DNA from: Sternotherus odoratus
Lineage: Eukaryota; Chordata; Testudines; Kinosternidae
Direction: 5' to 3'
NCBI GenBank assembly: GCA_032164245.1
Contig: JAVMKO010000010.1
Coordinates: 43,608,848 to 43,672,847 of the forward strand
Length of the DNA stretch: 64,000 nt
Shown: positions 32,900 through 45,268 of the stretch, piece after piece
Position numbering within the stretch: position 1 is the stretch's first letter
How the letters are laid out: each line of letters starts with the position of its first letter
Made by a program: the position numbers and the translations under genes
Notes under the pieces: model-generated
Told to the model about the DNA's origin: nothing
The model's input: only the letters and a program-made list of their open reading frames with translations
The model's database searches: none

Positions 32900-33961
32900 C
32901 TATGAAGCAAAGAGATCTGATTACTGGACACCTCTGTTCACGGTCACAATATCAACAACCAGCCTGGGGTATTTATCCATAATGTGCTGTCTTAGTCATG
33001 CCTGAGACGCAAGTTTAAAACAATGGGATGTTAAAGAAAATATATGGAATCAGATCTGCAGCTATCAAATGGCACATCTCCACAGACGTCACTAGAGCTA
33101 GGTTAATTTATACAAGCTGAGGATTTGACCATAGTGCAATAATAATAAAAAAATAAAATAAAACAACAATAATAAATATTTTCTTTCTTCAAAACTGCAT
33201 GGAGACAGCTCTTCAGGGTCACCTTCCCAAAAGCAAATACGCAATAACTGATACACACAACATAATCTACTTAGACAACATAACTCATCCTGGGGTCATG
33301 AAGGACAATCTTATGTTTGTTTCTACTGAAACAACTAGCTTTTAGCTAAATTTAAGCCTGTAGTAAAATTTAACCTCCCTGTGGGTTAAATTAGAACTCC
33401 TTAATGAAATACATTTAGACCCAGGGGTGTTAGGTGGGTGCATCTAAACATCTGGTCTTCATTATCTACAAGGTTTCTTCAGATTGCTGTTTTTTTCAAA
33501 GCCATTTTCTAGCCAGCATCATCACTAAGCATCTCTGGGAAAAGAGTACAGAAGTCTCTGCTTAGTTGTTGATCAATATTGTCCACTCACCTTGTGGACA
33601 TGCTATGTGTCCATGCATCTTGAGGAGGAAGCAAATAGCTCTCTCAGACTCATTAGCTGTAGAGGAGACCCTTTGCCAGAGCTTTTGGAGACTTTGGAAA
33701 GAGACCACTCTCCCAGAACTCATCATCTGGGCACCTCATAGTCTCACAGGAGACTGAAAAAGCAGATCCAACAATCCCTTGGTTGCCCATCTATCCTGGA
33801 TTTTGGATTGCATAGTTTCCCTTCCAAATGCTCATTCCCTCCACCAGAGGGCTATCCTTTCCAGACCAAGAGCGAGATGAAGTAGTATGGGATTTGTAAG
33901 AACCTTCAGGTTCATGCCCTCGGTCCCTTGTTTCTCAATAACATCAGATCCCAGAAGTTAC

Positions 33962-34108
33962 CTTTGACTTTCAGTGGACGGTAACGCTGATTTGTGTGGT
34001 TTAGCATCCCGTAAATCAATGTACACTGTTGGGGGCTCTGCTGTACACTGCAGTTTGGGTATGTCCATACTTCGACAGCTCTGACGAGGTGGCAGGAAGA
34101 TGACTTCT
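33962..34108 (-). CDS. DNAAF8: DNAAF8 coding exon 6
   Basis: A 147-nt minus-strand exon with acceptor TATTCTCAG before AGAAGTC and donor CAAAG/GTAACT. It encodes residues 343-392 and contains AEPPTVYIDLRDAK, matching the AESPTIFIDLRQME segment of human DNAAF8, one of the best conserved parts of the protein. The alternative acceptor 2 bp further would break this frame, so the first AG is used. Confidence 0.92.
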
Positions 34109-34954
34109 CTGAGAATATAAATCATCATTTCAAAGTATTATTCATCTTCCCAGGACAACAGTTCCAACAGGACATACATTTGGAATGAAAATAGATGGAG
34201 AAAGGGACTGTGCTCCTGGCTATTACATAGGTTCCAATTCACAGTTTCTGCATGTGGTAGAAGAATACTACCATAAATGTCAAGATTCAAACTTATAGCT
34301 GCTGAATTCAACAGACATGACATTACCCCGTGACATAGAGTTCACATCTGTATCCACAACACCTTAGTGACACAGGTCTGGGCTAGACAGGAGTTGAAAT
34401 GCTAAAGATTTACAGTCTGTCTATTTCCAAATAGTTGACTGTGCTGGATATCTTTGAGGAATCTCCGATTTTCAACTCAAACAATGACCTTGCTCAGTTA
34501 GAGGCACAGACAGCCATATAAATCAACCTGATTAGACCGGGCAGAAAATAGTATTTTCTTATCCTCTCAGAGGAGATGCCTACACTTGTCTGCTTAAAGA
34601 CCTGACGGTGATCAAAAATCCCTTGCCCTCGGGGGTAGGCCCATGCCCTACCACCAGCACGTGGAGAGGAGCAAGTGGTGGGCGGGGGGAGCCAGTGAAG
34701 CCTCAGGGCGCAGTGCAAGCGAAGCAGGCCAGGGCCTCTTCTGACCATGGGCCCAGCTTCATGGAGCCATGGGAGCCATTGTAAACCTGGCACTGACTGT
34801 GCCACATTCCTATTTTGCAATTAAATTCCTGCAAGATACAGGGCTATGGAAAGGCACCCAAGCAAAAATCATTAATTCCCAGACATTCTTACTATAGTCC
34901 CAACCATAACCACCCAGTATATGCAAAAATTAACTCCTAGAGAGAAGGACTTAC

Positions 34955-35096
34955 TTCCGATCTCTTCCATGTTCTTGAAAGTGAGCAAGTGTGGCCAATG
35001 GCTTCCTGTGGCGTGGAGTCAATGCCTTGGACTGCTTGGCACACAACTCTTCTAGCTTTTCCATGAGACTACTTTGGGATCTAGCATTCAAGGCCT
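34955..35096 (-). CDS. DNAAF8: DNAAF8 coding exon 5
   Basis: A 142-nt minus-strand exon with acceptor TTATCCATAG and donor CGGAA/GTAAGT. It encodes SSLMEKLEELCAKQSKAL, matching the NRLMEQLALLCTTQSKA block of the human protein, probably a short amphipathic helix, followed by a basic stretch. Residues 296-343. Takes one base from exon 4 and leaves two for exon 6. Confidence 0.92.
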
Positions 35097-35244
35097 CTAT
35101 GGATAAACAGAGATGGCAGAGAACTACTTACTACAGTCTTGCTGTTGTAAGAAGAGCCTCCAAGTTCCCCTTTTGTGCCTTATCACTTTCTCTACAGAGT
35201 GTCTCAGACACAGGAGTGGTAAGGAGTTTAAGTGGCTAAGAAAC

Positions 35245-35621
35245 TTTGAGCCAGGCCTCTATCACACCAGCTTCAATCAAGAAAGAGGAATTGGAGGTGG
35301 CTGAATAAGCCCAGGCCTGAGTGGCAAATGGGGAGCAGCTGTCGGCCATGCTAGCCAGGGGCTAGATAAAGGCTGGCAGGAAAGAAGTCAGGGAGAAAGA
35401 AGGAAAAGGAGAAGCCAGGGAGTTGGAGCTTGTTGGAGGGAGTGGGAGCTGGCTGGGGGAGTTCGCAGTGTCTGGGGCTGTGAGAGTTGTTTGTAGCTAC
35501 AAGGTGATGGGAAAGTAAACTGAAATAAAGAGCATGGGTGATTGCATCAACGCAGAGGTCTCTGGCTGGTTTGTGGGCGCAGCAGGGGCAAAAGCTAGAG
35601 GGACCCAGCTGCACCTTGTTA
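35245..35621 (+). mobile_element. LTR-like block, left boundary unresolved
   Basis: The block ends ...CACCTTGTTACA and carries AATAAA near 35,524 (TGAAATAAAGAGCATG) and a GATAAAGGC TATA-like box near 35,362. Its composition and poly(A) context resemble the LTR at 39,255. I could not find a matching TG start with duplicated flanks, so this is a candidate only. It abuts the truncated end of the DIRS-like gag. Confidence 0.45.
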
Positions 35622-35627
35622 CACCTG

Positions 35628-37950
35628 CAAAGAGTTTGAATCTCTCAATCAGTAGGTCTTCAACCGTCAACTGTACTGGTTTGGGGAATCCCGATAGATG
35701 GAGCCAGGAAGCCATCCTCATAACCACTGTGGTTGATATTGATCTTGCTGCTGAATCTGCAGAGTTAAGAGTGGCCTGTAATGCTGTTCTGGTTATGAAT
35801 TGACCTTCTGCAATGATTGATTTGAACTGTTCCTTTTTGTCTTGTGGAATAAACTCAAATTCAGAGAAGTTTGCAGTTATTGTGGGTGTATTTTGCCACT
35901 AATGCTTCATAGTTAGCTATTCTCAAGTGTAAGGTCACTGAAAAATATGCTTTGCAGCCAAAGAGGTTGAGCCACTTCCAGTCTTTGTCATAAGGGGTGT
36001 TTCTGGGGTATTGTTGTCTACCCCGTTCATTCACTGCATCAATCACTAATTAATTTGGCATTGGATGCAAAAAGAGAAATTCAGTTCTCTTTACAGGCAC
36101 ATAGTACTTTTTTCAGACCTCTTACAGGTAGGTGCGATTGTTGCCTGGGTTTACTAGAACAACTTTACAGGTTCCATAATCATAACATTCATAGGAAGGG
36201 CGATTTTGGAAGAGGTCTCTGTGTGCAGAATATCTACTAGTTTATATGGCAACTCCTGGACTTCTTCAAGAGAAATGTCCAGTGAGGTGGCAACTCTCAG
36301 AGGTCTTGGAATTGTCTGAAGTCATCATCTGTGTTGGGAGGCGGGGGCATAATAGTGTCGTTAGGTGAAAATGAGGAGATATGGACTTCAGGTGGGCTGT
36401 CCTGGTCAGGTGGGCTGTCTTTCTCCTCTTCAGCCCACTGTTCTGAAGTCTCAGGGGGTCTCTGTACTGTTGATAAGCATGATTGTTGTGTGCTAGCTCT
36501 GGGAAGGATGGCAGATCTATGTTTTGGTGGTGGATATGCTGTCTATTGGCTCCAAAATGGCCATTGGGGTGGGAAAGGCACAGGTGGCATCTGGGGATGC
36601 CCATATCAGGGTTGGTTCTGAAGGTCCGCCAGGCAGGTCTTGCACGGAGGGGCAGGTGTGATGGGAGCAGCCTCAGGGGGGGAATGTTGTGAAGAGTGCA
36701 TGACACCATCATCTCATCTTCATCCTCGCTTGAGAATTGTGGAGTGGAAAGAGGTGGAGAGCTGAGTTGACTAGGTGCTGCGAGGACAGAGGTAGCATTG
36801 GTGACGAGGATGGGAGATTCCGGTATAGAGGAAATGGTGAGGTCTTTTTGGTGCAGGAATTGCTGCAAAGTGTATGCCATCGGTACCATTGGCATAGTAG
36901 GAATCGGTACCTGTCGATTCCTGAAACTTGCCAGTCAGTGCCGATATGTGACTGGAGTGCATGATGTCTGCACTTGGCGATGCCATCAGCTGTGGGGGCG
37001 CTGAGTGTTTAGTCATCTCTGGTTTCATTTTCCCCTTGGTGCCTGTGTCCGAGCTCAGTCACTTGCAACTTTCGTTTTCTTGGTACCGACAGTGCCGGAG
37101 GGTCCCATTGTTTCAGATGTTGGAATGGCTGATGCAGTTGGTCTTCAGCGTGTTTTCCTGCTAGCCAAAAAAAGGAGCTCCTTTAACTTCAAAGTCAGGG
37201 ACGTGGGACCCCATTTTTTGCCACCTTCTTGGAGGGTTGATCAGAAGCCTGGGCCATGGAAGAAGGGCCCTTGTCAGGGGCTATAGTCTGTGATCTCTGG
37301 TCAGGAGGGATGCATAACGCAGGCTCAGATGCCGAATGGAGAGACTTCTCCATGAGGAGAAGTTTAAGTTGGGGATCTCTTGCCTTCCTGGCATGGGCTT
37401 TGAAGTTGTGACAGTGCAAGCACCTCCCTGTCTCAGCGAGACACACATATTACAGGACACAATGAGAATGCCCATCCGAGAGAGGTAGAGAGAGCCTGCA
37501 GATAAGGCAGCATTTGAAACCTGGGGAGCCAGATATGCCCCTTAGGGACTCTCCCCATAAGGGAGGTCTGAATACTGTCCTGCAGTGGTAAAAACGGAAA
37601 CCTACAGCCCCATGAGGAAAAAAAAAATTCTTTTGAGAAAACAAAAGGACAGGGATAAAGTAATAAAGGTAACTAATCTAACTAGAAGAAAACCTAAAAA
37701 CTAAGGAAAACTATGCTACTCAGAAAGCTGAGAGGCGCTGCTAGTTGCTCCAACTTGAGCAAACAGTGGTAGAGAAGGAACTGATGGAGGGTTGGTCACA
37801 CAGCGCCAGTTAATTACCTGAAGCAGCGCAAGATGGGGACTATGCGTGTGCGACCCAACTGGGCACTGCTACAATACATTTCCGTTACAGGCGCAGGGGC
37901 GCACGAACGCCTAAGAGGAGCACCCATAGGGACATCACTCAAAGAAGAAC
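35628..37950 (-). pseudogene. Second DIRS-like element: degenerate gag plus one terminal repeat
   Basis: Minus-strand pieces in shifted frames follow the order of a DIRS gag. First comes a CHNFKAHARKARDPQLKLLL segment near 37,400, parallel to CRSFKPRTKKERDSRLRLIL in the other element. An acidic SEDEDEMMV region lies near 36,740. Next is a DKDWKWLNLFGCKAYFS block near 35,980 and an ALQATLNSADSAARSI...RMASWLHLSG block near 35,760-35,690. The right edge (about 37,740-37,950) ends ATAGGGACATCACTCAAAGAAGAAC, resembling the outer end of a DIRS terminal repeat. RT and recombinase are absent; multiple stops and frameshifts make it non-functional. Confidence 0.75.
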
Positions 37951-38884
37951 TCCAATTTTCAGTGACACTAAACGTTTAAATGGCACTTACCACTTGATTG
38001 TATTTATCTGTATCCCATGGGCCTACTAGCCACCTTTACTCCCCAAGCATAGGGCCTGGTACCTCCTCAGAGTTTAGAAACCTGATCCAATTTGGGCCTG
38101 GGTATTAGGTAAGAGGGTCTGTTTTCCATCTCTTCCAGCATGTCATAGCTCCAAGGGGAATGCCCATTTCCCTAGGTAGCTAATGTATGGAGAACAGAAG
38201 GTGCTGGCTGGGTGCTCATGCTACTCCTTTCCAAAGGCTAAAATCTATCCACATCTGCTGAAGCTGCACGGCAGGGGAAGTGGAAAGCTGAAGGATGACA
38301 CTGCACAGTGGCTCCTAGAGACCTCCATCCTGTAGTTCTGGAGTGGGCAAGAAGGAGCAAGTCATAGTTGATACTTCTCCTTTAAAAAGGAGCAAGTGCT
38401 TCACGCAATGTGTTACACACTGTCCAGCTGCGTGAAAGGGTATAACCACACCTCCTAGGCAATATGGCCCCATGTGGGATGGGAAGACATTAGCAGAGAC
38501 ATGACCCCAGTCTATAGGCTCAGTGGGACAATTCAGCCATGGTGTGTTTCTGTTTCAATCAATAGGCTTAGATCAGGACTGCATCTGGCCCAGTACCTTT
38601 GACACAGATTAAGAAAGGGAATTGTTCATTCTCAGAATTTGGCCGGCTAAGAAGCAATGGTCTCACAGTAAAGGAAAGTTTAGGCTAGAAATAAAAATTC
38701 TTAAGCGTAAGAGAAGTTAAGCAGAGGGATAGATGTTCGAAGCACCATGAATGTGGACAGGCAAGGAGAAGCTAGAGAGAGAATGACATAGGTGAGAACA
38801 GAGGTCAGTTCTGGTGGGTCTTACTCTTTGAGTGGACTGTTTTTACATAGTTTCAATTAGTTAACATTGGTTTTGTAATGTTAC

Positions 38885-38987
38885 TCTGATTCTTTGAAGG
38901 AAGAGCAGGCTCCTCTGAGTGAGTTCTACTGTCATTCTGCTCCTCCAGATCCTCAAGAATCTTGTCTAGATCCCACTTCTCGATATC
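38885..38987 (-). CDS. DNAAF8: DNAAF8 coding exon 4
   Basis: A 103-nt minus-strand exon with acceptor CATTCTTTCAG and donor CAGA/GTAACA. It opens DIEKWDLDKILEDLEEQ, matching LEAWDLDDILQSL of human DNAAF8, an acidic amphipathic helix. Residues 262-296. It starts in phase 0 after exon 3 and leaves one base; joined to exon 5 it gives NQKALN in frame. Confidence 0.92.
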
Positions 38988-39254
38988 CTGAAAGAATGAA
39001 ACCAATGGTTAGGGAAAATTCGTCCCCAAGAGGTTATTAAAAAGGTAAAAATCACAAAGGCCTTTACTCCATGGGAGAAGTTCTCTTAAGTACCCTCATC
39101 ATGCAGAAGTACCTGAATGCATGAACAGCATATGGACACCTGCCTTCCTGAACTCCGCCAGTGTCATGTTGCTCTCATTCCCCAGCAGAAGAACCTATAC
39201 TCCACTGGAGACATGGGTCCTTCAGGATGGACCTACAAAACTGGGCATGGCTAT

Positions 39255-39618
39255 TGTGGCAGGGTGGGCCTGACCCAGCCTGCTGCCCCTTTAAGAGGGA
39301 GAAAAGCCTCTGCAAACCTGCCTCTGCAAACCTCCCTTGCAGAAAGCCTAATTAGCCACCTGTGCTGCAGAAGGCTCAGCCTGGATGAGCTGCACCTGGC
39401 AGCCTCCCCAAGGGGTATAAAAGCCTGCCAGGCAGGAAGCCCAGGGTGGTGGTGGTATGGTAGTGTGGAGTGAGAGGAGGAGCTGTTTAGAGCTGAACTA
39501 TATAGAGTTGTGTATATTGGTGGTGGGGCCTTGCACTGTGAAATAAAGAGCACTGTTTGGAGCCAAAGAAGGGTTTCCTGCCTGTTCCTGAAGAGGGGTG
39601 AGAAGGCGATCTGTCACA
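39255..39618 (+). mobile_element. Solo LTR with TATA box and poly(A) signal
   Basis: The 364-bp block runs TGTGGCAGGG...GATCTGTCACA and is flanked by CTAT on both sides (39251-39254 and 39619-39622). It contains TATAAAAG at 39416-39423 and AATAAA near 39,542, in the right order for an LTR promoter and terminator. No internal coding region remains. Confidence 0.78.
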
Positions 39619-41499
39619 CTATCTAAAAGAGGGGAGCTACTGCATGGTGCCTACCATTGCCTGTATTCCACTGCGATGACTGAGCAGATCTGATGTGACC
39701 AAGTGCTGCCAAAGTGCTCAGAGAGCCTAGCAGGAGTGACTGATGCTGAACATGATAAGAGTGAATGGGCTTCCTCCCCTATCTGAAGAAGCTGCTGAGT
39801 CTGGGATGGATGCAGTAATATGGACTGAATCAGTACCTCCTCGGGATCAGAAATACAAGACCCATCCTTCTAATATCCCCTTGACATCCACCACTGCTTA
39901 TTGTAGTCACCCTCTCCCTCAACCTGTAACTCGGTTCCAACAGCTAATCACATGCTGGAGTCCCTTCCTAAGAGCTTCACTCTCATGCCCATCACCAACA
40001 CCAGATCCAGCCCAAGTCTCAGTCCTCACTCTGAATACCTCAGGCTGTCTTTCCTCTTCACCACCAACTCAAACAGAGGTGGAAATGTCCATATTAGCAT
40101 TTCTGTCTGTCTGTGTTCACAGTTCACATACTAATAGAAGTGATTCAGTCGGAGGGAAGAGTGAAATGTGAACACCATGTTTCCTGTCACATAATGCATC
40201 TGTCCCACTTCCCGCACCCACTTCTGCAAGGGGCTCCACTTTCAGGATCACTGACCCCTATAAAAATAAACTAGGAAAAAATCATGAAGGTGGAAAGACA
40301 GTCAGGTGGATTGGGCCATCTTCTCTTCCAAGAGCAGGGATACAGAGCCTGGTCCTGAAAAGTACTGAGCACTTGTAACTTCTAATGATTTCAAAGGGAG
40401 CTGTGGACCCTCAGCAACTTTCAGGATGAGGCATGTAGCCCCCTCCCTTGGTTTCCTCCCTGTTCTACCTTACTTAAAGGCAGACGGGTTCCTCACCTAG
40501 GAACACTATTTCTACAGCACAACCAGCAGCAACCTGGATCTCAGAATTGGTTGTTCAATAAGGAAGTGAGATGACCTCAAATCATTCATCACCATATATA
40601 ATTAACTATGTGCACTCTTCCCACAGTTGAGGCTGGAAAGGAGCTCGCTACATGGAGCCAGAGGAGAAAGTTAGCAAAGCAGCAGATCAGGCAAGCCATG
40701 ATCCTCTTCCTCTCCTTTTCAGTGAGAAGAGTTTCCAACTGCAACCTTAGAGCAAATGTGCTGCTCAACCAATGCATCCAGGAGTTGTAAGTAGAGACCT
40801 GCAGCGTGCCAAGCAAACACTAGACCCCAGAGGTGCCTAAATACCTTCAAGGATCTGGGCTAAGTATTTATATACCCCTTCTTCAGGCCAGGTTTGTGTT
40901 TTCCAAGACAGTAAGTTGTTTCCCAGCATGCAAATAGCCATCCTTGGTCTGCGCAGGAATTCATGGGATATCAGTGGTTCATTGAAGTTCAACATTCACA
41001 GCTCTTTACTTTATATACTGAGGAGAAACATCATCTGATGACTAAATATCAGTAAATGTCAGAATTTACCGACTCCTCTCAAAGCCTTCTCTGGGCTTAA
41101 AAATACAAATACCAAAATACCCAACCTGCCCACAATGCTCGCTTTATTATATTACTAGTCATTTACAGAGAGCTTTTCATACAGAACGCCTCTGTCCTGA
41201 CTGTGACTTAAGGCACAACATTAATTAAAAATATACCTGCCTAAAGTAAAGATACTAGGCCCAGATCCTTCGTTACAATCTACATGGGTGCACCACTGCA
41301 TCCATCCTACTGATGTCAAAGGATGCCACTTGAACATAATGAATTGCAGAATCCTGGCATACATTGTATTAAAAACTAGTGTATAAAAAAAGCCAACAGC
41401 TGACTGCTCCCTAATTATAAAAACAGGTCCGTATTTTGAAGACCCAACTTAGGTAACTATTTTTGAAAATTTAGTCCTTATACAGATACTCATTTATGG

Positions 41500-42360
41500 C
41501 ATAAGAACAAAAAGAACATAATAATGGCCATTGTGGGTCAGACCAGTGGTCCATCTAGCCCAGTATCCTGTCTTCCAACAGTGGCCAAGGCCAGAAACTT
41601 CAGAGGGAATAAACAGAACAGGCAATCATTGAGTGACCCATCCTGTTATCGAGTCCCATCTTCTGACAATCAGAAGCTAGCGACACCCAGAGCACGGGGT
41701 TATATAACTGACCATCTTGGCTAACAGCGATTGATGGACCTATTCTTCATGAACTTATCTAATTTTGTTTTGAATTCTGTTATGGTTTTGGTCTTCACAA
41801 CATCCCCTGAAAATGAATTCCACAGGTTGACTGTGTTGTATGAAGTACTGTATTTCTGAAGTACTGTATTTTACTATGTTTTAAATCTGCTGCCTATTAA
41901 ATTCATTGGGTGACCCCTGGCTCTTGTGTTATGTGAAGGGATAAATTACACTTCTTTATTCATTTTCTCGACACGATTCATGATTTTATAGATGACTAAA
42001 AGGGTATATAATAGTGATCTCTTTTCCAAGATGAAAAGTCCCAGTCTTTTTAATCTCTCCTCATATGGAAGCTGTTCCTTACCCCCCCTAATCATTTTTA
42101 TTGCCCTTCTCTGTATCTTTTCTAATTCTAATACATCTTTTTTTTTTTTAATGGGCTGACCCGAACTGCATGCAGTATTCAAGGTGTGCGCATACCACTG
42201 ATTTATATAGTGACATTAAGATATTTTCTGTCGTTTTATCTACCATTTCCTAATGGTTCCTAACATTTTGTTAGCTTTTTTGACAGCCTACACACCAAGT
42301 GGACGTTTTCAGAGAACTATCCACAATGACGTCAAGATCTCTTTCTTGAGTGGTAACTAC
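41500..42360 (-). mobile_element. CR1 LINE fragment
   Basis: Same CR1 family as 2,312-3,056 and also on the minus strand. The 3' end (ACATAATAATGGCCATTGTG on plus) and the pol tail (LERIQRRAIKMIRGG-like text, here [12 protein letters not shown], then [13 protein letters not shown]) are both visible, broken by stops and an A-rich insertion. Confidence 0.85.
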
Positions 42361-42782
42361 TAATTTAAACTTTATTTTGTATGAGTAACAGGATCAGACA
42401 CTTAAGAAAGAACTTGATTTTTCTTCCCCACTGAAACATATTTTCAAATTTCATTTTTCAGTAGAAACATACCTGTCCACCCCATAAAATAACAGCATCA
42501 GGACAATGATTATTTAAAATGATTTTGACAAGGAAGTTGGCTGTCAGTTACATTGTAACTGCATCACAATTACACTACACACACACTAATTTGCTTCATT
42601 CTAATATTGCAGGTTGCAGCTAAAAGTCTGATTAAGGACAAAAATCTGATGATGGCTACAAATTGAAACCTGTGTCAGTGACACGAAGCTAGTTATGGCT
42701 CAGTAGCTTCTACTGAGATTTCTTGGTCTGGAAAGAGTGAGGAGCATTTCTCAAGAGAGAGTGACAGACAGACAATGGAGGT

Positions 42783-43020
42783 TACCCTGTTTCCCCGAAA
42801 GTAAGACATCCCCCGAAAATAAGACGTACTTCCAGTTTTGCCTCTTGCTGTAATATAATGTAATGTAATTTTGGGAGCAAAAATTAATATAAGACACTGT
42901 CTTATTTTCCCGAAAATAAGACGTACTTCCAGTTTTGCCTCTTGCTGTAATATAATGTAATGTAATTTTGGGAGCAAAAATTAATATAAGACACTGTCTT
43001 ATTTTCAGGGAAACACGGTA
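42783..43020. mobile_element. Tc1/mariner-like MITE with perfect internal duplication
   Basis: The ends CCCTGTTTCCCCGAAA and TTTTCAGGGAAACACGG are inverted repeats between TA dinucleotides (42783-42784 and 43019-43020). Inside, the segment 42813-42909 is repeated at 42910-43006 with a period of exactly 97 bp and no difference that I can see. No coding capacity. Confidence 0.88.
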
Positions 43021-43933
43021 TTATAACGAGAACTGTGTTAGATCTCAGCAATGATAGTCTTACCAAAGGATCTCAGTGAAAGCTCTGAATTTATGTTAGC
43101 TGTAATTATGGTGTAATTGGCAACCAGCTTCTTTTAGAACGATATTGCTAAATAAATATAAACACTGATCTATCATGTGCATAATTATATTGTCAGGTCC
43201 ACTCCCGCACATCCTTACTCACATGAGCAAAGACTATTATAGGGTGTCCTATAAGGCCCGGCAGCAAAGGAGCTAAGGATAATAAAAGAGATGGCTTGTG
43301 AAAGTCACTCTATGAGATATACCTCTAAGTAAGTTACTATGTCCCCAAACTAAAGCACAGATTTAATTTTAAGCATGAGTAGTTCCATTGACTTCAATGG
43401 GCCTTCTGGTGCTTAAAGTGAGGCATGAGCTTAACAACCTTTAGAGGCTAAGGATTAAATAGGGACTAGTTTTCAAACCCAGATTGTAAACAGACAGGTC
43501 ACTTTGTGCACACCCCCTTGTTACCAGGGATGGCCCTGCGACAGCCCCTGCTTCACTTTTCCCCTCAAGGGCCTTCTTCAATAACTCACAAAACCTTTTG
43601 CCCTTCTCAGATTCTTGTTTATTAAATTAACAAATATTGAAATGAGAAGTTTTCAAGTCCATCTGTTTACCCGTTTATCAGGTCACTCCCAGGCCTTTCA
43701 TACCTATAGTCTTGCATTTGTTTCCCTGATGGAGCCTACTTGCTCACAGTTACAGCAGCCTCTGTATTCCACTCGACTTCCCCATCCCTAAGATTCCTGC
43801 TGCTGTTTACAGAGGAATCAGTTGATCTCTGCTCAGGAGTGCTTCCTTAGGAAAAGGAGTCGGCTAATCCCAAGCTTCTACCCCTTAACACACAAACCAC
43901 CCTATTACACACGTGCAAAAGTTGTGTATACAA

Positions 43934-44079
43934 GGGCCTGATTCTGCTCTCTTACACCAAGGTAAAATCCATTGAGCCTGACTCAACCTTCACTTAAGCT
44001 GGTGAAAATCAAAAGTAACTCTACTGACATCAGTGGGTTGTACTAGTGTAAAATGGATACTGAAAGGAGAATCAGGCCC
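43934..44079. repeat. Palindromic MITE
   Basis: GGGCCTGATTCTGCTCTCTTACACC on the left pairs with the right end AAAGGAGAATCAGGCCC; the inner arms share 'gtaaaat'. Non-coding. Confidence 0.7.
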
Positions 44080-44713
44080 ATTGACTTGACTGGAACTAGT
44101 CCTGATATTCAATGTATGGCTAAGAGCAGAATTAGGCCCAAAAATGCTTGAACAAGGTCTAAGCAGGGAATTGTTGGCTCATGCTAGGCAGCTTAGTGCA
44201 CAAAAAGGCAAGTGTGTGTATACTATGCATGTGCAGTTACGGTTATGTTTTGAGAGTGCGTCTTGGCTACGGATTTTTGTAAATTTGTCCTATAAAATTT
44301 GTGGCGTGTTGGAGAATCTGTACTTTGACCCCACTGAAGGCTCCGAATAGAACTTTAAAGGCTCTCATGATAGTCGGCAACAGGCGATGTATTTTAATTT
44401 ATGAAATAAAGACCTGTTAATTTTCTATATTAACATAGAGGTGGCTGTCTCATGAGTGCAACACTGACCCTGGGGAGCTGGTAGACCAGAAGAGCAGCAA
44501 ACAAAGGTAATAGACTGGATCACTTCCTCTCAGTCTGATTTCTCTCACAGACATCAAACAGGAAGTTTCTGTTTCACTGACATTCAAATTCCTCTCGGAC
44601 AATCATATTTCATCTGCAATTCCATGACAGCAGAAGGTCACTGACCTCACTAATTTAGCTTCAAAAACTGGTATCCCATTAAAAGAAATGGGGGAGTTCT
44701 CAACACTCTTGAT

Positions 44714-44836
44714 TAGGGTGACCAGACAGCAATGTGAAAAACTGGGACAGGGGGTGGGGGATAACTGCAGCCTATATCAGACAAAGCCCCAAATATCGGG
44801 ACTGTCCCCATAAAATTGGGACATCTGGTCACCCTA
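44714..44836. mobile_element. GGGTGACC-family MITE, copy 2
   Basis: TA-flanked, with ends GGGTGACCAGACAGC and ATCTGGTCACCC. Collinear with the copy at 20,108 but diverged in the centre. Confidence 0.85.
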
Positions 44837-45009
44837 TTCTTGATGCTGTCTGGCCATACAAACATAGCTCTCTTTACAATGTCAGAATCCTTTGCAACCA
44901 AACGGCTCAAAAGTTCACCACACATTGCATCCGTATCAGAGATTCTGTGCTTGGAGTCCTAGAACATGGACACTCCCTGTTCTGATCAATGAGATTAACT
45001 TTCAACATG

Positions 45010-45140
45010 GCTTACTTGGACTGTAAACTCTTTAGGGCAGGGCCTGCTTTTTTGTTCTGAGTTTGTACAGCACCTAGTACAATGGGGTGCTGGCCATGAC
45101 TGGGGCGCTCAGGTGCTACTACAATATAAATTCATAATGA
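45010..45140 (+). repeat. SINE tail relic
   Basis: 'ggactgtaaactctttagggcagggcctgc...gtacagcacctagtacaatggggtgctgg' is the conserved tail block of an ancient SINE. A shorter copy is at 8,645. Confidence 0.6.
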
Positions 45141-45268
45141 CATGGTGTGTGCAAAATTGGACATTCGTGTCCTCTTCTTGTCAATGAACATTCTGCACCT
45201 AATGCATCGTCTACCATGCTAGACACCTAAGCAATCATGGCAGAAAACTATCTGTTTGCCCCACCTAC

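Larger units (their letters stand above)
35097..38884 (-). other. DNAAF8 intron 4
   Basis: It is occupied by an LTR-like block and a degenerate DIRS-like fragment (both listed). I see nothing recognisable between about 37,960 and 38,880. Confidence 0.6.
38988..45268 (-). other. DNAAF8 intron 3
   Basis: It contains a solo LTR, a CR1 copy, a MITE with an internal duplication, a palindromic MITE, a GGGTGACC MITE and a SINE tail (all listed). I see nothing recognisable in about 39,630-41,490, 42,370-42,780, 43,025-43,930 and 44,090-44,710. Confidence 0.6.
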
